Positions 18,387 to 26,488 of a stretch of 64,000 nucleotides of DNA are shown piece after piece. Source of the DNA: Bacillota bacterium (lineage in GTDB: Bacteria > Bacillota > Negativicutes > Sporomusales > CTSoil-080); NCBI GenBank assembly GCA_017889625.1, contig JAGGAD010000003.1:30440-94439 (forward strand), read 5' to 3'. The notes beneath the pieces are model-generated. The model did not search any database, had not been told where the DNA came from, and was given only the letters and a program-made list of their open reading frames with translations. Within the stretch, counting starts at the first letter, position 1. Each line of letters begins with the position of its first letter. The position numbers and the translations under genes were made by a program.

Positions 18387-18807
18387 GCAGGTGATTAATT
18401 TGGAGTTTCAACTCAAGTCTGGCGACTTTGAATTTGCTGGTGAAGCGTCAAGTCAAATAAAACGCATAGTCCAACAAATTGGGGTAAAACCTGAAATTGC
18501 CAGACGTATAGCTATCTGCGCGTACGAAGCCGAAATGAATGTTATTATCCATTCCCAGGGTGGAATCATAAGAGTTGAAATATTACCGGAACAAACCGAT
18601 CTTTATGTAGAAGATCGGGGTCCTGGTATCGACGATGTTAATCTGGCGATGCAGGAAGGCTATTCAACAGCACCAGACCATATCAGAAATATGGGGTTTG
18701 GCGCCGGCATGGGGTTGCCGAATATGGCTAGATGCTCAGATGAATTTACTATTACCTCGGAGGTTGTGGTAGGTACAAAAATACATATGACAATACGACA
18801 CATTTAA
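18376..18807 (+). CDS. Orphan GHKL ATPase, anti-sigma-factor-like
   Basis: The 143-residue protein is a single HATPase_c domain of the RsbW/SpoIIAB type. The N box is AYEAEMNVIIHS (about residues 49-60), G1 is DRGPGIDD (about 79-86) and G2 is GFGAGMGLPNMA. It has no phosphoacceptor histidine domain and no sensor, so it is either a protein serine kinase or a regulatory ATP-binding module. ATG 18376 overlaps the previous gene and has AAGGGTGA upstream; TTG 18400 is a possible start that would give a more compact domain. It lies between a DRTGG protein and a sensory-type hydrogenase, suggesting a signalling partner. Confidence 0.8.
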   Translation: MNSRQVINLEFQLKSGDFEFAGEASSQIKRIVQQIGVKPEIARRIAICAYEAEMNVIIHSQGGIIRVEILPEQTDLYVEDRGPGIDDVNLAMQEGYSTAPDHIRNMGFGAGMGLPNMARCSDEFTITSEVVVGTKIHMTIRHI

Positions 18808-18897
18808 AACTAAAATATAAAAATATTCACATTTATGTGAAAAAAGCGACGAATTTAGCGGTGGTAAAAATATCTAAGTGGTAAGCGTGGTGATAAA

Positions 18898-20238
18898 ATG
18901 CCAGAGTACTTTCATTCGGTTCGGCTTGATGCTGAACGGTGCAAAGGGTGTGTCACTTGCATAAGACGATGCCCTACGGAAGCTATCCGGATCAGGGGGG
19001 GCAAAGCACGTATAATAGAGTCTCGTTGTATTGATTGTGGTGAATGCATTCGACGATGTCCAAATCACGCTAAACGGGCTGTAACTGATAATTTCATTGA
19101 TTTAAAAAGATATAAATATAATATTGCCTTGCCAGCCCCGACGTTGTATGCGCAGTTTAGCCCGGATATTGGAGTAAATAAAATTCTGTGTGGACTTATC
19201 AAAATCGGGTTTGATGCAGTATATGAAGTAGCCTGTGGTGCTGAAGTCGTATCGGCAGCAGTCCGTGAATATCTCGCCCAAAATGAATATAAACGTCCGC
19301 TTATTTCATCAGCTTGTCCGGCGGTAGTTAAATTAATTCAAGTAAAATTTCCTGAACTCATTGAACATTTGGTTCCGATAGATGCTCCGGTAGAAGTGAC
19401 GGCAAAAATGGCGAGAACTGCCAGCCGAAGCGAACATAATTTAACAGATGCTGAAATTGGCATATGGTTTATTACACCCTGTCCGGCTAAAATGACCGAG
19501 GTACGCCAGCCGTTGGGGAGTGATAAATCAGCCGTTACAGGAACTATTGCCATAACGGAAATTTACGGCAGCCTATTAAAGGCGATTGGTGTGAGCTCTG
19601 ATAATGAGGTTTGTAGCCAGGCTTCGATTGAAGGTCTGGGGTGGGCAATCGCTGGTGGCGAAACAGGGGCAGCAGCGATCAAGCGGTCCATAGTTGTGCA
19701 TGAAATTCACAGCGTCAATGAAATACTTGAACAAATAACATTGGGAAAACTTAGTGATATCGACTATATCGAAGCCTTAGCCTGTGCTGGCGGGTGCATT
19801 GGCGGGCCTCTTACTGTTGAAAACCGGTTTATTGCGGAAAATAACATGCGGAAACGATTGGAAAAAATGGGCTCAGAAAGAGGAAAAATTCGATTACCTG
19901 TAGATTCTAGTAAATTATTGGCGCAAGTAAAACGTGAGTTTGAACCTCGTTCCAGCTTCCGGCTTGACGAAGATATTGTTAAAGCGATGAAGAAAATTGA
20001 ACTCATGCAGGAAACCATGCATAAGTTGCCAGGGCTGGACTGCGGTTCTTGTGGCTCGCCAAATTGTCAGGCGTTAGCGGAAGACATTGTTCAAGGTGGG
20101 GCCAGTGAAACTGATTGTGTCTTTAAATTGCGGGAACGGGTGCGTGATTTAGCTAAAGAAATGATTGATTTGGCGGAAAAAGTACCTCAATCAATGCCAA
20201 AATATGATCCGGAGCGGGACGGGGGCGATGGAATATGA
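18898..20238 (+). CDS. Sensory-type [FeFe]-hydrogenase homologue with ferredoxin and terminal Fe-S domains
   Basis: The 446-residue protein has two N-terminal [4Fe-4S] motifs (Cys15/18/21/25 and Cys44/47/50/54), an H-cluster domain and a C-terminal CxxCxxxxC Fe-S domain (Cys382/385/390/407). The H-cluster motifs are divergent: SSACP (residues 137-141) replaces TSCCP, so the cysteine used for proton transfer in catalytic enzymes is alanine while Cys140 is kept; PCPAK has Cys195; ACAGGC has Cys296/Cys300. The same alanine substitution is known in the putative sensory hydrogenase HydS of Thermotoga maritima. There is no PAS domain. The setting among kinases suggests redox or H2 sensing rather than bulk H2 turnover. 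It overlaps the next gene by four bases. Confidence 0.85.
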   Translation: MPEYFHSVRLDAERCKGCVTCIRRCPTEAIRIRGGKARIIESRCIDCGECIRRCPNHAKRAVTDNFIDLKRYKYNIALPAPTLYAQFSPDIGVNKILCGLIKIGFDAVYEVACGAEVVSAAVREYLAQNEYKRPLISSACPAVVKLIQVKFPELIEHLVPIDAPVEVTAKMARTASRSEHNLTDAEIGIWFITPCPAKMTEVRQPLGSDKSAVTGTIAITEIYGSLLKAIGVSSDNEVCSQASIEGLGWAIAGGETGAAAIKRSIVVHEIHSVNEILEQITLGKLSDIDYIEALACAGGCIGGPLTVENRFIAENNMRKRLEKMGSERGKIRLPVDSSKLLAQVKREFEPRSSFRLDEDIVKAMKKIELMQETMHKLPGLDCGSCGSPNCQALAEDIVQGGASETDCVFKLRERVRDLAKEMIDLAEKVPQSMPKYDPERDGGDGI

Positions 20239-20576
20239 CGATAGGAGAAATTATTAATAAGCTATCCCTTAACGAGGTGGCAACAGCGACTGGATTAGAT
20301 AAAAATATAAAGAAAGGCTATGTTTCTGACTTGTTAAGCAACGTTATGGCTTTTGCCAGTGCGGATAGTATATGGATAACCATGCAGGGCCATCAAAATG
20401 TAGTAGCTGTAGCCGTGCTGGCCGGATTGGCTGCTGTAATTATTGCCGGCGGTGTAAAACCGGAAGTTGAAACTGTGGACAAGGCTGTTTCGGAAGGCGT
20501 TATTCTTTTAACTACCAATTTATCGTCATTTGAAGTTGTGGGCAGACTGTATGAACTTGACGTCAGGGGTGAGTAA
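20235..20576 (+). CDS. Second DRTGG-like / serine-kinase-like small protein
   Basis: The 113-residue protein has the layout of the small DRTGG-type proteins found with [FeFe]-hydrogenases: an N-terminal IGEIINKLSL segment, a VSDLLSNVM strand (about residues 30-38), a WITMQGH strand and VAVAVLAGLAAVIIAGG. It is distantly similar in layout to the DRTGG protein at 18018. Its start overlaps the hydrogenase homologue by four bases and its stop overlaps the PHP gene (TAATG), so the three are tightly coupled. Role unknown; a nucleotide- or ligand-sensing function is an inference. Confidence 0.72.
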   Translation: MTIGEIINKLSLNEVATATGLDKNIKKGYVSDLLSNVMAFASADSIWITMQGHQNVVAVAVLAGLAAVIIAGGVKPEVETVDKAVSEGVILLTTNLSSFEVVGRLYELDVRGE

Positions 20577-21316
20577 TGCGGCGATTTGTGGCGGATCTCC
20601 ATGTCCATTCGCTACTGTCGCCTTGTGCTGCTGTTGAGATGACACCGCGTAATATAATTTGGCATGCAACAAGAAATGGGATTGATATTGTGGCGATAGC
20701 TGATCATAATTCTGGGGCGAATATCCGTGCGGCGCAAGAAGCTGCTCGTAATATGGCAGTAACCGTACTGCCGGCAATGGAAGTTGAAACCAAAGAAGAA
20801 GTCCATTTGTTGACCCTATTTAATAATTTGAACGAGTTATTGGCCTGGGAAGCTATTGTTAAAGCCCATTTGCCGGAAAAAGTAAATAATGCTGACAAAT
20901 TTGGCGGTCAATTTGTCGTTGATGCAGAAGATAACTTGGTGGCAATTGAAGAAAGATTACTATTAACCTCTAGCTCGCTAGGGGTTAAAGACGTTGCCAA
21001 CAAAGTTGCTGAGTTGGGGGGGCTGTGTATTGCTAGTCATGTCGATCGCCCAAGCTACAGCATAGTATCACAACTAGGATTTATACCGCCTGATGTTAAT
21101 TTGGCAGCGCTTGAATTATCATCGCTGTTGAAGCGTGATGCGATGTTAAACAAATTTCCTGATTTAAAAAAATGGCCGCTAATCATGTCATCAGATGCGC
21201 ATGCTATAGATAGATTTATTAATGGTCCTAAAACAGTTTTTTGGTTAGAATATCCAAACTTAGCTGAAATAAAAAAAGCACTGGCTGAAGGAAGAATAAG
21301 TTGGCTGCAGGCGTGA
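20576..21316 (+). CDS. PHP domain metal-dependent phosphoesterase
   Basis: The 246-residue protein has the four PHP motifs: DLHVHS (about residues 6-11), IADHNS (about 41-46), a central SHVDRPSY segment (about 158-165) and SSDAH (about 204-208), whose His and Asp residues bind catalytic metals. The PAMEVETKEEVHLL segment is typical of TrpH-like PHP enzymes that cleave nucleotides or phosphoester bonds. The substrate is unknown. Genes of this kind accompany bifurcating hydrogenases in several Firmicutes and Thermotogae. It is translationally coupled to the previous gene. Confidence 0.85.
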   Translation: MRRFVADLHVHSLLSPCAAVEMTPRNIIWHATRNGIDIVAIADHNSGANIRAAQEAARNMAVTVLPAMEVETKEEVHLLTLFNNLNELLAWEAIVKAHLPEKVNNADKFGGQFVVDAEDNLVAIEERLLLTSSSLGVKDVANKVAELGGLCIASHVDRPSYSIVSQLGFIPPDVNLAALELSSLLKRDAMLNKFPDLKKWPLIMSSDAHAIDRFINGPKTVFWLEYPNLAEIKKALAEGRISWLQA

Positions 21317-21389
21317 TGGTAGGAGAGCTTTTTAAACCTGTTGTTCGGCTAGCGAAAAATTGGAGAAAAGTATTTGTAAGGAGGATATT

Positions 21390-21887
21390 ATGAGTAACGA
21401 ACAAGCTAATAACTGTTGCGGGGATAATGCTCACGGCCAATTTCAAAAACTTGATCAAATTCTAACAGAATATCAAGACCAAAAAGGCGCGCTTATTCCT
21501 GTGTTGCAAGAAGCACAAAATATCTACGGCTATCTGTCAAAAGAAGTAATTGATCGGATTGGTAAAAAGATGGCGATTCCTACAAGCCAAATTTATGGGG
21601 TAGCTACCTTTTATTCGCAATTTCACTTAAAAGCGCGCGGACGGAATATAATTCGGGTATGCCAGGGGACGGCCTGTCATGTACGTGATGCTAAAACGAT
21701 ATTAAGGGCACTGGAAGATAATCTAAAAATATCGGCGGGAGAAACTACTACTGATCGTAAATTTACGCTGGAAACAGTGGCGTGCATTGGGGCTTGTGGT
21801 TTGGCACCAGTGTTAATGGTTAATGATGATACTCATGGTCGTCTGACCCCAGAGGCTATACCCGATATTTTAGCTAGATACTTGTAA
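21390..21887 (+). CDS. hydC: NADH-dependent bifurcating [FeFe]-hydrogenase subunit HydC (NuoE-like)
   Basis: The 165-residue protein is a NuoE-type thioredoxin-fold [2Fe-2S] subunit. Cluster cysteines are in CQGTACH (about residues 92-98) and CIGACG (about 132-137), the usual two pairs. The IYGVATFYSQF segment is diagnostic. With HydB and HydA it would make the HydABC complex that couples NADH and reduced ferredoxin to H2. I start at ATG 21390, which has AAGGAGG upstream, rather than the frame opening at 21360. Between it and hydB lie an orphan ATPase and a second [2Fe-2S] protein. Confidence 0.92.
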   Translation: MSNEQANNCCGDNAHGQFQKLDQILTEYQDQKGALIPVLQEAQNIYGYLSKEVIDRIGKKMAIPTSQIYGVATFYSQFHLKARGRNIIRVCQGTACHVRDAKTILRALEDNLKISAGETTTDRKFTLETVACIGACGLAPVLMVNDDTHGRLTPEAIPDILARYL

Positions 21888-21892
21888 AAATT

Positions 21893-22450
21893 ATGTGGGA
21901 GTTAGCTTTGCATATTTTGGATTTAGTGCAAAACTCAATTGAAGCAGGGGCTGGACGCGTACTATTGGAAATTGTTGAAGACGAAGCTAAAGATTTACTA
22001 CTGATTCGGGTAACCGACGATGGCAAAGGCATGGATGAGGAAACTCGACAAAAGGTCACTGATCCTTTTGTCACCAGCCGTACGACAAGGCGAATCGGGC
22101 TTGGTTTACCACTTATTGATATGTCAACTAAGCAGTGCGATGGCTACTTAAAAATTAAATCTGAACTTGGTAAAGGAACAATTATTGAGGCCGCCTATTG
22201 TTATAGTCATATAGATCGTCCGCCGTTAGGAAATATGGTAGATACAATTAAAACTTTGGTTATAGTTAATCCCAAGCTGGATTTTAATTACTGTCATTTC
22301 GTCAATGGTCGGGTGTTTATACTATCCACCCGGGAAATCTCAACAATATTGGGAGAAATGCCGTTTACTCACCCGGATTTTATTATATGGCTTGACGCCT
22401 TTTTGGCGGATAACTTTGATAATTTGTATGGAGGTAGAGAAAGCGAATGA
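21893..22450 (+). CDS. Orphan histidine-kinase-like ATPase domain protein
   Basis: The 185-residue protein starts almost directly with a HATPase_c domain: N box HILDLVQNSIEAGA (about residues 7-20), G1 VTDDGKGMD (about 43-51) and G2 GLGLPLIDM. A 90-residue C-terminal part (from about DRPPLGNM) is not recognised. There is no dimerisation/phosphoacceptor domain. It begins five bases after hydC without a clear ribosome binding site, so it is probably translated by coupling. Its invariant position between hydC and the [2Fe-2S] gene in such loci suggests an assembly or regulatory role. Confidence 0.8.
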   Translation: MWELALHILDLVQNSIEAGAGRVLLEIVEDEAKDLLLIRVTDDGKGMDEETRQKVTDPFVTSRTTRRIGLGLPLIDMSTKQCDGYLKIKSELGKGTIIEAAYCYSHIDRPPLGNMVDTIKTLVIVNPKLDFNYCHFVNGRVFILSTREISTILGEMPFTHPDFIIWLDAFLADNFDNLYGGRESE

Positions 22451-22812
22451 AAACCATTGAGGACTTAAAGCGGATGCGAGAGCAGTTTCAGGCCGAAAAT
22501 AGTATTCGACAAACTGGCGGAATACAAGTAATAGTAGGAATGGGCACATGTGGGATTGCGGCTGGGGCTCGGGAGGTCATGACTGCTATCCTGGGAGAGA
22601 TTGCGAGACGTAACTTGAAAAATGTTACGGTACGGCAAACCGGGTGCATCGGTATGTGTGAGCAAGAAGTGTTGGTTGATGTTGTACGCCCTGGAGAACC
22701 GCGGATCACTTATGGTAAAGTAACCGTTGCCAGTGTTCCTAAGATAATTGGGGAACATGTGGTTAATGGGCGAATTATTGAGGATTTAGTTGTCGGAAAA
22801 ATTGCCGATTAG
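22447..22812 (+). CDS. Stand-alone thioredoxin-like [2Fe-2S] ferredoxin
   Basis: The 121-residue protein has a thioredoxin-like [2Fe-2S] fold. Cluster cysteines are in MGTCGIAAGA (about residues 32-41) and TGCIGMCEQE (about 63-72). The last 20 residues have the VVNGRIIEDLVV pattern also present at the end of the HydB N-terminal domain. It overlaps the ATPase gene by four bases (ATGA). It could be an extra electron-transfer subunit or a redox input for the neighbouring ATPase. Its relative in Thermotoga lies in the same type of operon. Confidence 0.85.
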   Translation: MKTIEDLKRMREQFQAENSIRQTGGIQVIVGMGTCGIAAGAREVMTAILGEIARRNLKNVTVRQTGCIGMCEQEVLVDVVRPGEPRITYGKVTVASVPKIIGEHVVNGRIIEDLVVGKIAD

Positions 22813-22834
22813 CTGAGGCGATAGGAGGTAAAAC

Positions 22835-24625
22835 ATGCAATACATCAGAGCGCATGTACTGATTTGTGCTGGTACTGGTTGTACCGCATCGGGATCGAAA
22901 AAGCTAGAAGCCGCCTTACATGAAGAACTAGTCAAAAAAGGCTTGGACAAAGAGATTAAAATAGTTGAAACTGGTTGCCATGGCTTTTGTGAAGCAGGTC
23001 CACTGGTGATCATTTATCCGGAAGGAACTTTCTATGTCCGCGTTAAGGAAGAAGACGTACCGGAATTAGTTGAAAGCCATTTATATAAAGGGCGGGTTGT
23101 TGAGCGGTTATTATATAAAGAACCAGTTACGCATGAAAGCGTGCCTAACTACAATGAACTTGGTTTTTATAAAAAACAGCGGAGGATGGTCCTGGGCAAT
23201 TGTGGACATATAAATCCGGAGATTATTGGTGATTACATTGCTAATGGCGGGTATGAAGCGCTAGCTAAGGTTTTAACAAGTATGTCAAGCGGCGCGGTTG
23301 TCAATGAAATAAAACAGGCTGGACTGCGTGGCCGCGGTGGCGGTGGTTTTCCTACTGGAATGAAGTGGGAATTTACTCAAAAGGCAACGGGCGATAAAAA
23401 ATATGTAGTATGTAACGCTGACGAAGGCGATCCGGGGGCGTTTATGGATCGCAGCATCCTCGAAGGTGATCCGCACCGGGTTATTGAAGGAATGACGGTT
23501 TGTGGATATGCAATTGGAGCGGATGAAGGCTATCTATATGTACGAGCTGAATATCCTTTAGCGATAAAACGGCTTACAATTGCTATTGCCCAAGCTGAAG
23601 AATTGGGCCTTCTAGGAGAAAATATTTTTAATTCTGGGTTTAATTTTCATTTAAAAATAAAAGAAGGTGCTGGCGCATTTGTTTGTGGTGAAGAAACAGC
23701 ACTATTGGCATCGATTGAAGGCAAACGCGGTATGCCTCGGCCCCGCCCGCCATTTCCGGCGATATCCGGGTTATGGGGGAAACCTACTAATATAAATAAC
23801 GTTGAAACCTTTGCCAATATTCCGCAAATTATCAATAATGGTGCGGCTTGGTATGCTGCTATCGGAACCGAAAAAAGCAAAGGTACCAAAGTATTTGCTT
23901 TAACAGGACGCATTAATCATACGGGATTAGCAGAAGTTCCGATGGGGATAACCATGCGCGAAATAATATTTGATATTGGTGGCGGTATTCCTGACGGTAA
24001 AAATTTTAAGGCGGTTCAAATCGGCGGGCCGTCCGGCGGCTGTTTACCAAAAGAACTCCTAGATTTGCCGGTAGACTATGACTCCCTTGTTCAGGTTGGT
24101 GCAATGATGGGATCCGGTGGGTTGGTTGTTATGGATGAAACTACGTGCATGGTAGATTTGGCTAAATTTTTTCTTGCTTTTACCCAATCTGAGTCCTGTG
24201 GTAAATGTACTCCTTGTCGTGAAGGAACTATGCGGATGTTGGAAATACTTACTCGCATAACAGATGGTGAAGGTAAAGTTGGCGATATTGAACTACTAGA
24301 AGAACTGGCTCGCAATATTAAGAATACCGCGCTTTGCGGCCTTGGCCAAACTGCGCCAAATCCAGTGTTGAGCACACTTAGATATTTTCGTCAAGAATAT
24401 GAAACTCATATTAATGAAAAACGTTGTCCGGCTGGCGTTTGCAGTGCGTTAACTGGGTACAAAATAACAGACAAATGTATAGGTTGTGGCTTATGCAAGA
24501 AAACTTGTCCCGCTGAAGTTATTAGTGGAGAACTTAAAGGCCGTCATACCATAGATCAAGAGAAATGTATCAAATGCGGCGATTGCGCCGCTAAATGCCC
24601 ATTAAAAGCCATAATCAAAGGCTAA
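22835..24625 (+). CDS. hydB: Bifurcating [FeFe]-hydrogenase subunit HydB (NuoF-like, flavin and NADH site)
   Basis: The 596-residue protein has an N-terminal [2Fe-2S] domain (CAGTGC, about residues 10-15; GCHGFC), the NuoF core with the NADH/FMN signature GRGGGGFPTG (about 167-176) and CNADEGDPGAF, an SLBB segment, the ESCGKCTPCREG [4Fe-4S] site (about 451-462) and two C-terminal [4Fe-4S] motifs (CIGCGLCKKTC, CIKCGDCAAKC). This architecture, longer than NuoF, is that of HydB of electron-bifurcating hydrogenases. It binds NADH and FMN and is the branching point. AGGAGG precedes its ATG. hydA follows. Confidence 0.95.
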   Translation: MQYIRAHVLICAGTGCTASGSKKLEAALHEELVKKGLDKEIKIVETGCHGFCEAGPLVIIYPEGTFYVRVKEEDVPELVESHLYKGRVVERLLYKEPVTHESVPNYNELGFYKKQRRMVLGNCGHINPEIIGDYIANGGYEALAKVLTSMSSGAVVNEIKQAGLRGRGGGGFPTGMKWEFTQKATGDKKYVVCNADEGDPGAFMDRSILEGDPHRVIEGMTVCGYAIGADEGYLYVRAEYPLAIKRLTIAIAQAEELGLLGENIFNSGFNFHLKIKEGAGAFVCGEETALLASIEGKRGMPRPRPPFPAISGLWGKPTNINNVETFANIPQIINNGAAWYAAIGTEKSKGTKVFALTGRINHTGLAEVPMGITMREIIFDIGGGIPDGKNFKAVQIGGPSGGCLPKELLDLPVDYDSLVQVGAMMGSGGLVVMDETTCMVDLAKFFLAFTQSESCGKCTPCREGTMRMLEILTRITDGEGKVGDIELLEELARNIKNTALCGLGQTAPNPVLSTLRYFRQEYETHINEKRCPAGVCSALTGYKITDKCIGCGLCKKTCPAEVISGELKGRHTIDQEKCIKCGDCAAKCPLKAIIKG

Positions 24626-24652
24626 TTTATATAAAAAAGCGTGGTGATGATA

Positions 24653-26380
24653 ATGGAATTGGTAAAGGTTACAATTGATGGACGACAGATAGAAGTAGCA
24701 AAAACGACGACTGTTCTTGAAGCCATACAAAAAGCTGGTATAAAAATACCGACGTTGTGCTATCATCCGGAACTTAGGCCGGAAGGTGCCTGTAGGGTAT
24801 GCATGGTTGAAGTCGAAGGTGCTCGCAGTTTAGTAGCATCATGTGTTTACCCTGTAAGCCAAGGTATGGTGGTTAGAACGAATACTGCGGCGGTACGCGA
24901 GGCCAGACGGATGGTGGTTGAGTTATTACTTGCTAATCATCCCAAGGATTGTTTTACGTGTGCACGTAATTTAAACTGTGAACTGCAAACTATTGCTGCG
25001 GATTTGGGATTAAGGGGCATTCGGTTTGAAGGAAAAAGAAAAAGTATACCAATTGATGCTAATAATCCATCTTTGGTTAGAGAACAGGAAAAATGTATTT
25101 TGTGTGGTCGCTGCATTAGGGCTTGTAGTGAACGACAAGGAGTACATGTATACAGCTTTGTTAAGCGTGGGTTTAATACCAATGTTGCACCGGCCTTTGA
25201 AGTTGGATTGGATAAGGCCCCCTGCACTTTTTGTGGTCAGTGTGCGACTGTTTGTCCTACCGCAGCGATTGTCGAAAAAGATGATACGAGAGAAGTGTGG
25301 CAGGCGATCAGCGATTCGACTAAACATGTTGTGGTACAGACCGCTCCGGCGGTACGGGTAGCACTTGGGGAAGCCTTGGGGATGGGGCCGGGTAGCGTTG
25401 TTACCGGTAAAATGGTGGCGGCATTGCGCAATCTTGGGTTTAATCGTGTATTTGATACCGATTTCACTGCTGATCTTACTATCATGGAAGAAGGATACGA
25501 ATTTATTAGTCGCTTGAATAATGGTGGGAAACTTCCGATGATTACTTCCTGTAGTCCGGGATGGGTAAATTTTGTTGAAATAATGTATCCTGAGCTGTTA
25601 GGACACTTATCAACCGCTAAATCGCCACAGCAAATGTTTGGTGCTTTGGTAAAAACTTATTATGCAGAAAAAAGTGGTATTAAACCGCAAGATATTGTAT
25701 CAGTTGCGATTATGCCATGTACTGCTAAAAAGGCTGAAGCAGCCCGCGAAGAAATGGATTCGACCGGCTGTGGCCCAGATGTTGACTTTGTACTGACTAC
25801 TCGGGAACTGGCCCGGATGATTAAAGAAGCTGGCATTGATTTTAGTAGTCTGACCGCTGAACAATTTGATGCCCCACTCGGTATTTCTACAGGGGCTGGA
25901 GTAATCTTTGGAGCTACTGGCGGAGTTATGGAAGCGGCTCTGAGAACGGTAGTGGAAGTTGTAACCGGAAAAGAATTGGATTGCCTGGAGTTTCATGCTG
26001 TACGAGGTCTGAATGGAGTAAAGGAAGCTGAAATTCCAGTAGGCGATTTAAAAGTAAAATTAGCGGTAACCCATACGTTGTCTAACGCTAGAAAGTTGTT
26101 AGATAAAATTAATAGCGGCGATGCTGACTATCATTTTATTGAAATTATGGCTTGCCCCGGCGGCTGCATTGGCGGGGGTGGACAGCCTTATGCCAGTTGC
26201 GGGGACATAAGACAAAAACGACTTAATTCTATTTATGAATGTGATCAATGCAGTTCACTTAGAAAATCACATGAAAATCCGGCGGTAAAAGAACTTTACG
26301 ATACATGGCTGGGTAAGCCGCTAGGGGAAAAATCCTATCAAATATTGCATACGCACTATCATCCCCAACAGAGGGGGTAG
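24653..26380 (+). CDS. hydA: Bifurcating [FeFe]-hydrogenase catalytic subunit HydA
   Basis: The 575-residue protein has a plant-type [2Fe-2S] domain (residues about 30-70), a His-Cys3 [4Fe-4S] motif (HPKDCFTCARNLNC), two [4Fe-4S] ferredoxin motifs (CILCGRC, CTFCGQC) and the H-cluster domain. H-cluster motifs are TSCSP (residues 298-302), MPCTAK with Cys356, and MACPGGC with Cys501/Cys505. The serine in TSCSP replaces the second cysteine of the classic TSCCP motif. A cysteine-containing C-terminal tail (YECDQC) follows. I start at ATG 24653; in-frame GTG 24641 and ATG 24647 are alternatives. It produces or oxidises H2 together with HydB and HydC. Confidence 0.95.
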   Translation: MELVKVTIDGRQIEVAKTTTVLEAIQKAGIKIPTLCYHPELRPEGACRVCMVEVEGARSLVASCVYPVSQGMVVRTNTAAVREARRMVVELLLANHPKDCFTCARNLNCELQTIAADLGLRGIRFEGKRKSIPIDANNPSLVREQEKCILCGRCIRACSERQGVHVYSFVKRGFNTNVAPAFEVGLDKAPCTFCGQCATVCPTAAIVEKDDTREVWQAISDSTKHVVVQTAPAVRVALGEALGMGPGSVVTGKMVAALRNLGFNRVFDTDFTADLTIMEEGYEFISRLNNGGKLPMITSCSPGWVNFVEIMYPELLGHLSTAKSPQQMFGALVKTYYAEKSGIKPQDIVSVAIMPCTAKKAEAAREEMDSTGCGPDVDFVLTTRELARMIKEAGIDFSSLTAEQFDAPLGISTGAGVIFGATGGVMEAALRTVVEVVTGKELDCLEFHAVRGLNGVKEAEIPVGDLKVKLAVTHTLSNARKLLDKINSGDADYHFIEIMACPGGCIGGGGQPYASCGDIRQKRLNSIYECDQCSSLRKSHENPAVKELYDTWLGKPLGEKSYQILHTHYHPQQRG

Positions 26381-26398
26381 GTAAGGATGGTTATTAGT

Positions 26399-26438
26399 AA
26401 AATCAACCGGAGAATAAACGTTTCTTCGGTTGATTTTT
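26399..26438 (+). terminator. Rho-independent terminator after hydA
   Basis: A long stem (26399-26414 with 26421-26436, one G-T pair) and six-base loop end in a T run. It closes the hydrogenase operon before the separate rex promoter. Confidence 0.85.
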
Positions 26439-26488
26439 ATATATATTTATATATTATTCTTATAATGTAAACGCCTATGGGTTAATAG

